The position numbers were made by a program, and so were the translations under genes. Below the pieces are notes generated by a model. That model saw only the letters and a program-made list of their open reading frames with translations. It was not told where the DNA came from and made no database searches. From SXTU01 sp964496695 (GTDB lineage: Bacteria > Verrucomicrobiota > Verrucomicrobiia > Limisphaerales > SXTU01): a DNA stretch of 64,000 nucleotides. Where the stretch lies: positions 1-64,000 of the forward strand of contig CAZCBE010000014.1 in assembly GCA_964496695.1 (NCBI GenBank). The letters run 5' to 3'. Shown here piece by piece: positions 47,746-56,952 of the stretch. The stretch's first letter is position 1, and each line of letters begins with the position of its first letter.

Positions 47746-49059
47746 TCAGTCCTTCGCCGACGGTTCCTCCACCAGCGGAAAACTGAGCAGGGCGGCGAGG
47801 CGCTGCTCGCGCACGCCGTAGAAGGCCGCGAGATTTCGCACGGTCGCGGCGAGTTCCGCGAGGTCGCCGCGCTGGCGGCGCTTCACGGCGGCGATCATCA
47901 GGTTCTTTGCCGTGTGCTCGGTGGAGATGAACTCGAAGACCTTCGTGTCGTAGCCCGCCCACTCGAGCAGCGCCGCGCGCAGGGCGTCCGTGACAAACTC
48001 GGCTTCGCGCTCCAGCAGGATGCCGTGGCGCAGGGAGGACTCCAGCACCGCCGGGGGAATGAGCTGCGGGCGGACTTCCTTGTGACAGCAGGGCGAGACC
48101 ACGAGCAGGCGCGCTCCGGCCCCGATGCCCTGCGCGAGCGCGTCATCCGTGGCGGTGTTGCATGCATGCAGGGCGATGAGCGCGTCCGCGGCGTCCAGTT
48201 GGGTGCTGGCAATGGAGCCCGCCTGAAAGTGCAGACGCTCGAAACCGCATTTCTGCGCCACGCGGTTGCAGTCCTCGACCAGGTCCGGGCGCAGCTCGAT
48301 GCCCACCACGCGGCTGCCGGTGAAGAGCAGTTGCTCCAGCAACTGGCTGACCGCGAAGGTGAGGTAGCCCTTGCCGCAGCCCATGTCCACGACCGTCAGC
48401 GGACGCTGGACGAACACGGTGCTGGCCCGTTCGGTCTCGGTCTGGCGGCGCGCACGGCGCTGGAGGCGGGCCGTGTCGGTCAGGTCGTCGCCGCCCTCCT
48501 CGGCGGCGAGCGGCGTGGCGGCACCCTGGGCGAAGGCCTCCAGGCACAGCGGGCGGAGGACCTCGACGAACTGGTTGATCTGCCGGAACTTGTCCGCCAT
48601 CACCTCGCGCACGCGCCCGTCCGGCAAGGTGACGTCCAGTTCGCGGAGCCACGGCTCCGTGGGCAGGATGCTGCGGGATTTGGTGCGGTCGTGGTCCAGG
48701 GACGGAGCCTCCCCGTGAACTGGCTTGCGCAGAGTGATCCGGGCGGAGTCATCCTCGCGGATGGTCAGTTCGGCGGTGCGCTCAGTGGTGAAGAGATTCG
48801 CGCACAGGAAGGACTCGCTCAGCAGGCGGGCGACTTCGGCGAGCGAATCCTCGTGGGTGAGGTTCTTGAAGATGTCCTTGGTCCCGTGCCGGTAGGCGAA
48901 GGCCACCCGCAGCCCGGCCTTCAACTGCACGGGCCGGAGGAAGACGTTCTTCAGTTCCGCCGCCGGATCGCGCGGGCGGCTGATGGTGAGCTTCACGAAG
49001 ATGCCGCGCGCGAGCGCGTCACGGAACAGGTCGAAGAGCTTGTCTTGGGCGGCGATCAT
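47746..49059 (-). CDS. SAM-dependent methyltransferase, METTL25-like (Methyltransf_32)
   Basis: A 437-aa protein. A ~195-residue N-terminal region precedes a Rossmann core with motif I TVVDMGCGKGYLTFAV, motif II VVGIELRPDLV, ALIALHACNTATDDALA and VVSPCCHKEVRPQ, the cysteine-rich signature of the Methyltransf_32/METTL25-type family. It is probably an RNA- or protein-directed methyltransferase. The substrate is unknown. It is convergent with the MoxR operon. Confidence 0.82.
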   Translation of the reverse strand: MIAAQDKLFDLFRDALARGIFVKLTISRPRDPAAELKNVFLRPVQLKAGLRVAFAYRHGTKDIFKNLTHEDSLAEVARLLSESFLCANLFTTERTAELTIREDDSARITLRKPVHGEAPSLDHDRTKSRSILPTEPWLRELDVTLPDGRVREVMADKFRQINQFVEVLRPLCLEAFAQGAATPLAAEEGGDDLTDTARLQRRARRQTETERASTVFVQRPLTVVDMGCGKGYLTFAVSQLLEQLLFTGSRVVGIELRPDLVEDCNRVAQKCGFERLHFQAGSIASTQLDAADALIALHACNTATDDALAQGIGAGARLLVVSPCCHKEVRPQLIPPAVLESSLRHGILLEREAEFVTDALRAALLEWAGYDTKVFEFISTEHTAKNLMIAAVKRRQRGDLAELAATVRNLAAFYGVREQRLAALLSFPLVEEPSAKD

Positions 49060-49071
49060 GGGGGAGGGATG

Positions 49072-49160
49072 GAGATCAAGAGCAGGAGCAGGGGCAGGAA
49101 CTGAAGCAGGGCCGGGCGGGTGCGCTCATAATCTTAATCCTGATCTTACTCTTAATCTCG
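49072..49160. repeat. Iterated-word inverted repeat (GATCAAGAGCAGG / AATCCTGATC)
   Basis: The left arm 49072-49099 iterates AGCAGGAGCAGGGGCAGGA. The right arm 49128-49160 (ATAATCTTAATCCTGATCTT onward) is a loose complement. It is related to 27254-27324. It lies between the METTL25-like and EboE-like genes, which are divergent. Confidence 0.65.
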
Positions 49161-49228
49161 TTTTCATGCCCGCCGTTTTCCGGCGAAAGACTGGCGGCTC
49201 GCGCTCCTTATTGTTACACCTTTCCGCG

Positions 49229-50398
49229 ATGAAATTGAAGCACGGACTCCATCTGGCCTATTGCACGAACATCCACCGGGGCGAGACGTGGGGTCAGACG
49301 TTCGAGTCGCTTCAGAAATACGTGCTGGCCGTGCGCGACCGGCTGGGGACGAAATCCCCCTACGCCATCGGCCTGCGGCTGGGTGCGGACGCGGCGCGGG
49401 AACTGAGCGACCCGGCCACGCTGGCAGGCTTCCGCCGCTGGCTGGATGCGGAACACTGCTACGTCTTCACCATCAACGGCTTTCCCTATGGGCGGTTTCA
49501 CGGCACGCGTGTGAAGGAGCAGGTCTATGCGCCGGACTGGACGACGCCGGAGCGCGTGGCCTACACGAACCTGCTGTTCGACCTGCTCGGCGAGATCGTT
49601 CCCGCCGGGGTCGAGGGCAGCGTCAGCACCGTGCCGGTGTCGTTCAAGGAGTTCATCAAGACTTCCTCCCAAGTCCGGGCGGCGCGGGAGAACCTATGGA
49701 AGTGCGTCGAGCACATTGAACGAGTGGCGCGCAGTTCGGGCAAGACGCTGCACCTCGGGCTGGAGCCGGAGCCGCTCTGCTATCTCGAAACCAGCGCGGA
49801 GGCCGTGGACTTCATCGAGGAAATGCGCGCCGACCGGCCCGGCGACTTGCGGTTGGATGAGCACCTGGGCGTGAACTACGACTGCTGCCACCTGGCCCTC
49901 CAATATGAGTCTCCCCGCGAAGCGCTGGGCCGGCTGCGCCAGCACAAGATCAAGGTAAGCAAACTGCACCTGAGCAACGCGCTCAAGGTGAAGCCCACCG
50001 CCGAGGCCCGGCAGGCGCTGCGAGCCTTCGCGGACGACGTGTATTTCCACCAGGTGCTCGCGCGCTCCGCCGACGGCAGCATCAAGCGGCACAAGGATCT
50101 GGACGACGCGCTCGCGCTGCACAACCACCTGCCGCCCGCCTTGAGCGACGAGTGGCGCATCCACTTCCATATCCCGCTGCACTGCCCGCCGACGCCGCTC
50201 TTCGGCACGACTGCCGACCATGTGCAGGGCGTGCTGGACGTGCTCAAAGAAACCCCGGCGCTCTGCTCGCACCTGGAGATGGAGACCTACACGTGGGAGG
50301 TGATGCCGTCCGAGATGAAGAAGCGAAACGTGGTGGACCAGCTCGTGGACGAGTATCTCTGGACCATCGCAGAGCTGGGCAAGCGCGGACTGGCGTGA
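49229..50398 (+). CDS. EboE-like protein (metabolite traffic protein family)
   Basis: A 389-aa TIM-barrel protein of the xylose-isomerase-like group. KHGLHLAYCTNIHRGETWGQ at the N-terminus, FTINGFPYGRFHGTRVKEQ, LHLGLEPEPLCYLE, and LNYDCCHLAL-type (GVNYDCCHLALQ) metal-site sequence with LEMETYTWEVMP near the end match EboE. In ebo clusters it accompanies EboA-D and F in moving a metabolite across the envelope; here it is alone. ATG 49229 lies just after TTTCCGCG and fits the family N-terminus; a longer in-frame extension overlaps the divergent gene. Confidence 0.85.
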   Translation: MKLKHGLHLAYCTNIHRGETWGQTFESLQKYVLAVRDRLGTKSPYAIGLRLGADAARELSDPATLAGFRRWLDAEHCYVFTINGFPYGRFHGTRVKEQVYAPDWTTPERVAYTNLLFDLLGEIVPAGVEGSVSTVPVSFKEFIKTSSQVRAARENLWKCVEHIERVARSSGKTLHLGLEPEPLCYLETSAEAVDFIEEMRADRPGDLRLDEHLGVNYDCCHLALQYESPREALGRLRQHKIKVSKLHLSNALKVKPTAEARQALRAFADDVYFHQVLARSADGSIKRHKDLDDALALHNHLPPALSDEWRIHFHIPLHCPPTPLFGTTADHVQGVLDVLKETPALCSHLEMETYTWEVMPSEMKKRNVVDQLVDEYLWTIAELGKRGLA

Positions 50399-50426
50399 GC
50401 GAGCGCTGGCGGGGCGCGTGGCACAC

Positions 50427-50535
50427 GCACGGAGTCCTGGCTTTAGCCGGTGTGGCGACCATCCCCGTCTGAGGCGCTGCGCGCGCAGCGTCTGGAACTG
50501 GCAGCGTTCCGCCGGCTGAAGCCGGGACTCCGTGC
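50427..50535. repeat. Inverted repeat (GCACGGAGTCC / GGACTCCGTGC)
   Basis: The arms 50427-50450 and 50512-50535 are complementary at 22 of 24 positions, and each arm folds alone (GGCTTTAGCC; GGCTGAAGCC). A GCGCTGCGCGCGCAGCG palindrome lies between them. The 50399-50647 gap holds nothing else recognised. Confidence 0.75.
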
Positions 50536-50647
50536 GCGGTTCAGGGGAGAGCGCGTTCAACGGTTCACGGCGGAGATTCGACCAGAGTATTCCATGAGTC
50601 GCTCGGAGAGGTTGGCGTCTTCGTGGCCGCCGGGGTAGGCTTCGCTC

Positions 50648-51367
50648 ATGCATTCTCGAATCGGCTTTTTCGCCACGATGGGCTGCGTGTGGTTGGGCTT
50701 GGTCCGTGCCGTCAGGAGCGCCGACGCTCCACGGGAGGTGCGGATCGCGGTGATCGGCGATTCCACGGTCTGCGAGTATCCGGCGACCTCCAACATCCGC
50801 GGGTGGGGCCATTTCCTCGCACCCGCATTCCAGTCCCAGGTGCGGGTCATCAATCTCGCCAAGAGTGGTCGCAGCACCAAGACGTTCATCAAGGAGGGGC
50901 TCTGGACCACGACGCTGGCGCAGAAGCCGGACTTTGTGCTGATCCAGTTCGGCCACAATGATTCCCACGCGAAGGAACGCCTGGAGTCCACGGATGCGGC
51001 GACCGATTACCGGGAGTTCCTGCGGCGTTACGTGGACGAAACGCGGGCGGCCGGGGCGAAGCCCGTGCTGGTCACGCCCATGCACCGCCGCCGCTTCGAC
51101 GAACAGGGGAAGACGACGCAGGAACTGCTGCCCTACACCGAAGCGATGAAGGCGGTGGCCAAGGAAAAGCAGGTGCCGCTGGTGGACCTGCACACTGCGA
51201 GCGGGGTGCTCTTTGAGCGGCTGGGCGACGCCGGCAGCGCGGACCTGAGCTGCTCGGCCACGGACCGCACGCACTTCTCGGAGAAGGGGGCGAAGGCGAT
51301 GGCGGACCTCGTGCTGAGCAGTCTGCCAACGGCCGAACCCGCCTTGAAGGCGCTGCTCAAGCCGTGA
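50648..51367 (+). CDS. Exported SGNH/GDSL hydrolase, rhamnogalacturonan acetylesterase-like
   Basis: A 239-aa secreted esterase with an N-terminal hydrophobic signal segment to about residue 25. Block I is IAVIGDSTVCEY (nucleophile Ser), block II is the Gly in LAKSGRST, block III is QFGHNDSH, and block V is TDRTHFSEKG with the Asp and His of the triad. The order matches rhamnogalacturonan acetylesterases that deacetylate pectin. Verrucomicrobia are rich in such enzymes. The true substrate is not established. Confidence 0.87.
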   Translation: MHSRIGFFATMGCVWLGLVRAVRSADAPREVRIAVIGDSTVCEYPATSNIRGWGHFLAPAFQSQVRVINLAKSGRSTKTFIKEGLWTTTLAQKPDFVLIQFGHNDSHAKERLESTDAATDYREFLRRYVDETRAAGAKPVLVTPMHRRRFDEQGKTTQELLPYTEAMKAVAKEKQVPLVDLHTASGVLFERLGDAGSADLSCSATDRTHFSEKGAKAMADLVLSSLPTAEPALKALLKP

Positions 51368-51406
51368 GTGAGTCTTGATCGGGTGATGGACTGCCTTTGA
51401 GCGTGG

Positions 51407-51501
51407 CGCGTGGCGTTCACGCCGCTTCAATGTGCGACACTCACGGCGTGTTCGTATGCGCGTCGAGTTCGGACGCTGAAGCGGCGTGAACGCCGCGCGC
51501 C
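51407..51501. repeat. Inverted repeat, GGCGTTCACGCCGC family
   Basis: The left arm 51407-51429 contains TGGCGTTCACGCCGCTTCA. The right arm 51477-51501 begins TGAAGCGGCGTGAACGCCGC. It lies between the convergent esterase and PhoD genes and may terminate both. Confidence 0.85.
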
Positions 51502-51513
51502 GGGCGCTCGGAC

Positions 51514-53106
51514 TTATGCCTTGATGGCGCCGGCCTTGCCCGCCCGGACGATGAACGAGCCCTTGGTGGCCAGCGTGCCCCCCGGCTTGGCCACCTCGCT
51601 CACCGCCTGAAAATCGCTTCGCCAGGCATCGCGGGTGACCGTGCAACGGACATAGCCGCGCTGGTCGTTGTGGAACTTCAGGCACGGGTTTTCGGCGAAC
51701 AGCCGGTCGAGCCGCTTCGCCTCCACCTCGGTCCCGTTGCCCTTGCTGGAAATGGAGGTGCCGACGAACTCCGTGGCCACCACCGGCAGCTCAGGCCGGC
51801 GGTCATCCACGCGCAGGTTGTTCAACCAGTTCGAGTGGATGTCCCCGGTCAGCACCACGGGGTTGGACACGCGATGCTCGGCCAGAAACTGGATCAGCTT
51901 CATCCGCTCGAAGGCGTAGCCCGGCCACGCGTCCATCGAGTAAGTTTTCTCCTTCCCACCATGACGATCCACCATGCCCATCATCACCTGCTGGGCGAGC
52001 ACGTTCCAGGTGGCTTTGGATTTGACCAGCGCCCCCTGCAGCCAGTCGCGCTGCGGGGCTCCCAGCATGGTGTTCTTGGGGTTGAGCGCCGCTCCATTGA
52101 GATCCGCAGCGTCGTCGCCATTTGGCTGATCGGTGCGATACTGGCGGGTGTCGAGCACTTGGAACGCGGCCAGCCGGCCAAACGTCACCGTGCGATAGAG
52201 CTTTAGATTGGGCCCCTGCGGCACGGACCGGGCGCGCAGCGGCATCATCTCGTAGTATGCCTGGTAGGCAGAGGCCCGCCGCTTCAGGAACTCGGCCGGG
52301 TTGACCCCTTTCTCCTTGGAAGTGGCGTTTGCGTAGTTGCCCTCGAACTCGTGGTCATCCCACGTCACCACCCACGGACAGCGGACATGCATCAGCTGGA
52401 GCAATGAGTCGGTCCGATACAGGCTGTGGCGGATGCGATAGTCCGCGAGGGTCTTGAGCTTCGCGCCGAGGTGCCGGCGGACCTGGTTGTCATGCGCACC
52501 GCCTTCGTAAATGTAGTCGCCGAGATGGACGACCAGATCCAGGTCTTCTTTGGCCATGTGCCGGTAGGCGGTGAAGAGCCCGTCCTCGTAGTTCTGGCAG
52601 GAGGCGAAGGCGAATTTCAGCCGCTCGGGGGAGGCCGTCGCCAGCGGCATTGTGCGCGTGCGTCCCACCGGGCTGGACGCACCGCCGCAATGGAATTGAT
52701 ACCAATACCAGGCGTCGGCCTTCAGGCCTTCCACCTCGACGTGGACGGAGTGCCCCAGTGCTGACGTGGCATCCGCCGTGCCCTTGCGCAGGACTTTCTT
52801 CATCGCCTCATCGGAAGCCACCACCCACTGCACCTCGATACTCTCCGGCGGCAGTCCACCATCCCCGTCCAGAGGCTGAGGAGCCAGCCGCGTCCAGAGT
52901 GCGAATCCATCGTCGCTGGGATCGCCGGAAGCGATGCCGAGGGAGAAAGGGTCGGCCTTGAACTTGGGCGGGCCCTTCGGCTTGTTCGCCGCGCGCAGGC
53001 TGAGCGTGGGCGTGGCCGCCAGCGCCGCGCTGTAAGCCAGGAACAATCGCCGGCTGATCCCGCCTTCATGGCGGACGGCGTCGTCGAGTTGAGTCAGGTC
53101 GAGCAT
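51514..53106 (-). CDS. phoD: Alkaline phosphatase D, Tat-exported
   Basis: A 530-aa PhoD-family phosphodiesterase/phosphomonoesterase. The twin-arginine signal is SRRLFLAYSAALAATPTL. Metal-site motifs are FASCQNYEDG, VHLGDYIYEGG, TWDDHEFEGNYAN and LTGDIHSNWLNNL. It carries the N-terminal beta domain (GIASGDPSDDGFALWTRL). It releases phosphate from periplasmic organic phosphate esters. It stands alone; expression in phosphate limitation is typical but no Pho box is evident here. Confidence 0.92.
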   Translation of the reverse strand: MLDLTQLDDAVRHEGGISRRLFLAYSAALAATPTLSLRAANKPKGPPKFKADPFSLGIASGDPSDDGFALWTRLAPQPLDGDGGLPPESIEVQWVVASDEAMKKVLRKGTADATSALGHSVHVEVEGLKADAWYWYQFHCGGASSPVGRTRTMPLATASPERLKFAFASCQNYEDGLFTAYRHMAKEDLDLVVHLGDYIYEGGAHDNQVRRHLGAKLKTLADYRIRHSLYRTDSLLQLMHVRCPWVVTWDDHEFEGNYANATSKEKGVNPAEFLKRRASAYQAYYEMMPLRARSVPQGPNLKLYRTVTFGRLAAFQVLDTRQYRTDQPNGDDAADLNGAALNPKNTMLGAPQRDWLQGALVKSKATWNVLAQQVMMGMVDRHGGKEKTYSMDAWPGYAFERMKLIQFLAEHRVSNPVVLTGDIHSNWLNNLRVDDRRPELPVVATEFVGTSISSKGNGTEVEAKRLDRLFAENPCLKFHNDQRGYVRCTVTRDAWRSDFQAVSEVAKPGGTLATKGSFIVRAGKAGAIKA

Positions 53107-53180
53107 AGATGAACCTCACTTTGAGTTGTTCCAGCGGGCAAGGCGTTGTCAGGCACGATGAGCACGGGGTTGGCACTTCA

Positions 53181-54290
53181 TCACCCCGCCAGCGGATGCC
53201 GGCGGTTGGCCAGCGGAATGGGCAGGCGGGTGCCGCCGGCGAAGTGGGAGGCGTAGGTGCCCTGGATGATCTCCGTAACGAACACGGCGTCGCGCAGGCT
53301 GGCGGTGGGCTCGGTGTCGCGCTCGATGGCCTGGGCGAGTTCGCGCAGCAAGGTCTGGTTGCCACGGTGAATGTAGTCGTTGAGGGGGCGCGGCTGGTGC
53401 TCCGGCGTGAAGTGCCAGTCCTCGACCCACACTTTCTCCCACCCCCGCTTGGGATTCTCCGGTTCCACGACCGGCCCGGGATAGATGAACACCTCGCTGC
53501 GGGTGCGCAGTTGGATCAATGCCTTTTCGCACTCGAGCTGCAGGCCGTAAACACTGCCGCCCTGGTTCAGGTTCGCCGTCGAGTTCCAGAACCCGCGCAC
53601 GCCCGCATCGAAGCCAATCATCACCGCCACCGAGTCACCCGCGATGGACCCCACTGGTTCGCGGCCCTCTCGGCGGTCGGCGGGCGTTGCGTCGCGACCA
53701 CCCACCGCCAGGTGGCCGCTCACCCAGCGGGGCGGGCCGGCGATGCCGATCATCAGGTCGAAGAAATGGGTGCCATGCACGATGAGTTCTTCGCCGCCGC
53801 CGCGCGCGTCGTCGGTCGGGCGGCCAAACATCCGCAGGAGCTTGCCGAACTTTCCCGCGCGCAAATCCGCCAGCGCCTGCCGCAGCGGCGGCATGGTGCG
53901 AAGTTGATGGGCGAGGGCGCATTTCACTTTCGCGCGCTGGCAGGCCGCCAGCATCGCGTCCGCGTCCGCCAGACTCGCAGTGAGCGGCTTCTCGATGAAG
54001 ATGTGGCAGCCCGCCGCCGCCGCCGCAGTGACCATCGCCCGATGATCCGTGACCCAGCGCGGGCCGATGGCCACGACGTTCAGCTTCTCCTTGGCGAGCA
54101 TCTCGCGATAGTCCGCGTAGAGCCGAGGCGCGCCAGACCGCTTGCCCGCAGCGGCGCGACCGGTCTCATCCTGATCCGCCAGAGCCACGACCTCGAACTG
54201 CGGCAGGTCCTTGAAGGCCGTGTCCATGCCATGGCCATAATCGCCTCGCTTGGTGGCACCGATGATGCCGACGCGGTAGGGGTGGCTCAT
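53181..54290 (-). CDS. Gfo/Idh/MocA-family oxidoreductase
   Basis: A 369-aa NAD(P)-dependent enzyme. The N-terminal Rossmann fold has YRVGIIGATKRGDYGHGM (a modified GxGxxG) and the family signature IFIEKPLTASLADADAM. The C-terminal substrate domain has HGTHFFDLMIGIAGPP. Family members oxidise or dehydrate sugars and cyclitols, or act as glycosidases. The altered nucleotide loop makes assignment of chemistry unsafe. ATG 54290 (MSHPYRVG) is the natural start. Confidence 0.87.
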   Translation of the reverse strand: MSHPYRVGIIGATKRGDYGHGMDTAFKDLPQFEVVALADQDETGRAAAGKRSGAPRLYADYREMLAKEKLNVVAIGPRWVTDHRAMVTAAAAAGCHIFIEKPLTASLADADAMLAACQRAKVKCALAHQLRTMPPLRQALADLRAGKFGKLLRMFGRPTDDARGGGEELIVHGTHFFDLMIGIAGPPRWVSGHLAVGGRDATPADRREGREPVGSIAGDSVAVMIGFDAGVRGFWNSTANLNQGGSVYGLQLECEKALIQLRTRSEVFIYPGPVVEPENPKRGWEKVWVEDWHFTPEHQPRPLNDYIHRGNQTLLRELAQAIERDTEPTASLRDAVFVTEIIQGTYASHFAGGTRLPIPLANRRHPLAG

Positions 54291-54422
54291 GGACGGCGAA
54301 TTTCGGCCCGTCCCCGCCGGGCGGCAAGCCAGTATTTCGACCCGCCAGCCTAACCTTTTCACCGCCGGCCACGCATTGCCGAGGAGCCCTCGGGAGGGGC
54401 GGAAAATCTATTGGGGGGAGTG

Positions 54423-54451
54423 TTGACAAACCGGGGTGAAATCCTGATTGT
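54423..54451 (+). promoter_or_regulatory. Candidate tRNA-Lys promoter
   Basis: A consensus -35 TTGACA (54423-54428) is spaced 17 bp from a weak -10 GATTGT (54446-54451). It ends 14 bp before the mature tRNA, a usual distance for a tRNA promoter. Confidence 0.5.
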
Positions 54452-54465
54452 TCCGCCTCTTTGCT

Positions 54466-54541
<76 letters not shown>

Positions 54542-54555
54542 ACTCTTTTTCCCCG

Positions 54556-54576
54556 TCTTTTCCCCAGTGGAAAAGA
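54556..54576 (+). terminator. Possible hairpin terminator after tRNA-Lys
   Basis: TCTTTTCC (54556-54563) pairs exactly with GGAAAAGA (54569-54576) around a 5-nt loop. The T-rich tract lies before rather than after it (54545-54550), so it is not a textbook terminator. Confidence 0.35.
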
Positions 54577-54663
54577 TGCTTTGAACGCGGGCCGCAATCC
54601 GCTTCTCTCCACGTCTGCGCCGCGCACGATCCGCCTCCCGAGGCGGGCGCGGCCTGATGCACG

Positions 54664-55650
54664 ATGCCAGCCATTGAAGTTCACGGCCTGACGAAGGCCT
54701 TCCGCACCTACAAGAAGCAGCCCGGCTTCCGGGGGGCGGTGCGCGGGCTGTTCAAGCGCGAGCATGAGCAGACGCTCGCGGCGCGCGAGGTGAGTTTCCA
54801 GGTCGAGGAGGGCGAACTGGTGGGCTTCCTCGGCCCGAACGGAGCGGGCAAGACCACCACGCTCAAGATGCTCGCGGGGCTGCTCTATCCCACCAGCGGC
54901 ACGGCGAATGTGCTGGGTTATGTGCCGTGGGAGCGTGCGGACGGCTACCGACGGCAGTTCGCGCTGCTGCTGGGGCAGAAGAACCAGCTCTGGTGGGATC
55001 TGCCGGCGCGCGAGTCGCTGGAGCTGAACGCGAAGATCTATGGCATCGAGCGGAAGGTCTTCGAGGCCACGGTCACGGAGCTGACGGAACTGCTCGATGT
55101 GAAGGACAAGCTCAACGTGATGGTGCGCGAGCTCTCGCTGGGCGAGCGGATGAAGATGGAGCTGACCGCCGCGCTGCTGCACCAGCCCAAGGTGCTCTTC
55201 CTCGACGAGCCGACCATCGGCCTGGATGTGGTCTCGCAGAAGAAGGTCCGCGAGTTCCTCCGCCACCACAACGCCTCGCGCAAGACGACCATCCTGCTCA
55301 CGAGCCATTACATGGCGGACATCCAGGAGCTGTGCCAGCGGGTCATCATCATTGACAAGGGCACGATCTTTTTCGACGGGCTGCTGAGCGAGGTGATTGA
55401 CCGCTTCGCCGACTTCAAGCTGGTGACCATCGAATGCGAGCCGGGGCCGGAGCGCTCGGCGGAATCACTGGCGCAGTATGGCGAGGTGGTGGAGCGCACG
55501 CACGGCACGGTGAAACTCAAGGTGAAGCGTGACCGCGTGGTGCCGGTCTGCAAGGCGCTCTTCGATGAGCTGCCGGTGCGGGACATTGACATTCAGGAGG
55601 TGCCCATCGAGGACATCATCCGGGAGCTGTTCGCACGGAAATCGGCCTGA
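54664..55650 (+). CDS. ABC-2-type transporter ATP-binding protein
   Basis: A 328-aa ATPase. Walker A is GPNGAGKTTTLKML, the Q-loop is in LLLGQKNQLWWDL, the signature is LSLGERMKMELTAALL, Walker B is VLFLDEPTIGLDV, and the switch His is in LLTSHYMADIQ. The length and the WWDLP motif match the NatA/YbhF-like ATPases that pair with two ABC-2 permeases, often for lipid or polysaccharide export. The following genes are not permeases, so its partner must be elsewhere. Confidence 0.9.
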   Translation: MPAIEVHGLTKAFRTYKKQPGFRGAVRGLFKREHEQTLAAREVSFQVEEGELVGFLGPNGAGKTTTLKMLAGLLYPTSGTANVLGYVPWERADGYRRQFALLLGQKNQLWWDLPARESLELNAKIYGIERKVFEATVTELTELLDVKDKLNVMVRELSLGERMKMELTAALLHQPKVLFLDEPTIGLDVVSQKKVREFLRHHNASRKTTILLTSHYMADIQELCQRVIIIDKGTIFFDGLLSEVIDRFADFKLVTIECEPGPERSAESLAQYGEVVERTHGTVKLKVKRDRVVPVCKALFDELPVRDIDIQEVPIEDIIRELFARKSA

Positions 55651-55720
55651 GGAGCGGGGACGGGGCGGAGGATTTCCCGCAGATTCAAAACGACCACAGA
55701 TGAGGAGGAGCGGGGAGGTT

Positions 55721-55750
55721 CACAGAATCATGGGGCACAGAATCATGGGG
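55721..55750. repeat. 15-bp tandem repeat CACAGAATCATGGGG x2
   Basis: Two exact adjacent copies, at 55721-55735 and 55736-55750. They lie in a 448-bp spacer (55651-56098) that also holds GGCAGGAAAATTAGG/GGCAGAAAAATT words (55870-55895) and a CCGGAGCGCGG/CCCGCGCTCCGG inverted pair (55951-56048). I see no gene in the spacer. Confidence 0.8.
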
Positions 55751-56098
55751 AGGAATGAGGCTTTCCCTGAGCCGGGAAATGCGCCGGTTGATGTCCAAAG
55801 ATTTTGCCCGTTTCCGGTTCATGGTCCATGGGCAGGTCCAAATGGAACAGGAAACTTGAACCGAATTGTGGCAGGAAAATTAGGGGCAGAAAAATTTACG
55901 ATCCGGTTCCTGCCAATTTCTGACCTCATCTTTCTGACCGTCTTCGGCTCCCGGAGCGCGGCCCGCTTGGCGCGTGCGGGCGTCAGGGACGGTGCGCACT
56001 CTTGCGGCGGTCACATGCGCAAAGCGGGCGAGGACGCCCGCGCTCCGGCCCGGATTTTTCCGATTGCGTGGGCGGGGCGGAGGACTAGATTGCCGGAC

Positions 56099-56911
56099 GT
56101 GAACAGCCTCCGGGAACTCCTCCAGTTGCGCAGCAGCGACGGAACCGGATTTGTTCAAGGAGAGAACTACCTCGTGGTCGCCTTGCTGTTTCTCCTGTTC
56201 CTGATTCTCGTGGTGGGAGCCGTGTTTGTCTGGATGGCCACCCGGCATGCCCGGGAACGCCGGGCCTGGGCACAGGACGAACTGCTGCACCGGCCGATGC
56301 GCCGCTGGCCGGATGGCGGTTCGTTCCGTCCGGAAATCTTTGACTCGCCCTGCCGATGGATCGCCGTGCGCACCACCGAGCCGCGCGCCGTGCAGAAGGC
56401 GCTCAAGCTCGCCAACCCCACGATTTGCACCTGGGCCGAAGGCATGGCCGAGGCACGCGACCGCCGGCTCTTTATCACTCCTCCGATTGGTGAATGGGTG
56501 CTGGTCGTCGGTCCCGGCCTGCCCGATCCGGCGGATGACGTGGACGTGTGTTTTCATCGCCTCACGGACCTCAGCCGCAAGCTGGGCCTCGTGCAGTTCT
56601 TCAGCCTGAACCGTGCGGTGGGCCACCACGCCTGGGCGCGGCTGGATTCCGGCGAAGTGCTGCGCGCCTACGCCTGGGTCGGCCATGTGGCCTGGCATCA
56701 GGGCCCGCCCAGCCCGGCGGAACTCGGCCTGGGCCTGCGCTGCTATGACTATCACGAGGAGGCGGAAAAAATCTGGGGCGAATCGCACGACCCGATCTTG
56801 CAGAACCTGGACCGGCTCCCCATGCTGGCGGCGCGCTGGAGCGTGGATCCGACCTCGCTCGACGAGCGACAATTTGCAACCGGACGCGGGATTGTCGGTG
56901 AAATGACCTGA
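56099..56911 (+). CDS. Membrane-anchored hypothetical protein
   Basis: A 270-aa protein. One TM helix near residues 25-45 (LVVALLFLLFLILVVGAVFVW) is followed by a soluble ~215-residue domain containing IAVRTTEPRAVQKALKLANP, WVLVVGPGLPDPADDVDVCF and LDSGEVLRAYAWVGHVAWHQ. I know no family for it. The start GTG 56099 is uncertain; the upstream frame is open into a repeat. It is followed closely by the GNAT gene. Confidence 0.65.
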   Translation: MNSLRELLQLRSSDGTGFVQGENYLVVALLFLLFLILVVGAVFVWMATRHARERRAWAQDELLHRPMRRWPDGGSFRPEIFDSPCRWIAVRTTEPRAVQKALKLANPTICTWAEGMAEARDRRLFITPPIGEWVLVVGPGLPDPADDVDVCFHRLTDLSRKLGLVQFFSLNRAVGHHAWARLDSGEVLRAYAWVGHVAWHQGPPSPAELGLGLRCYDYHEEAEKIWGESHDPILQNLDRLPMLAARWSVDPTSLDERQFATGRGIVGEMT

Positions 56912-56952
56912 GCCGCCGCGCTTGTGGCGGCGACCAACCCCAAAACCAGCCT

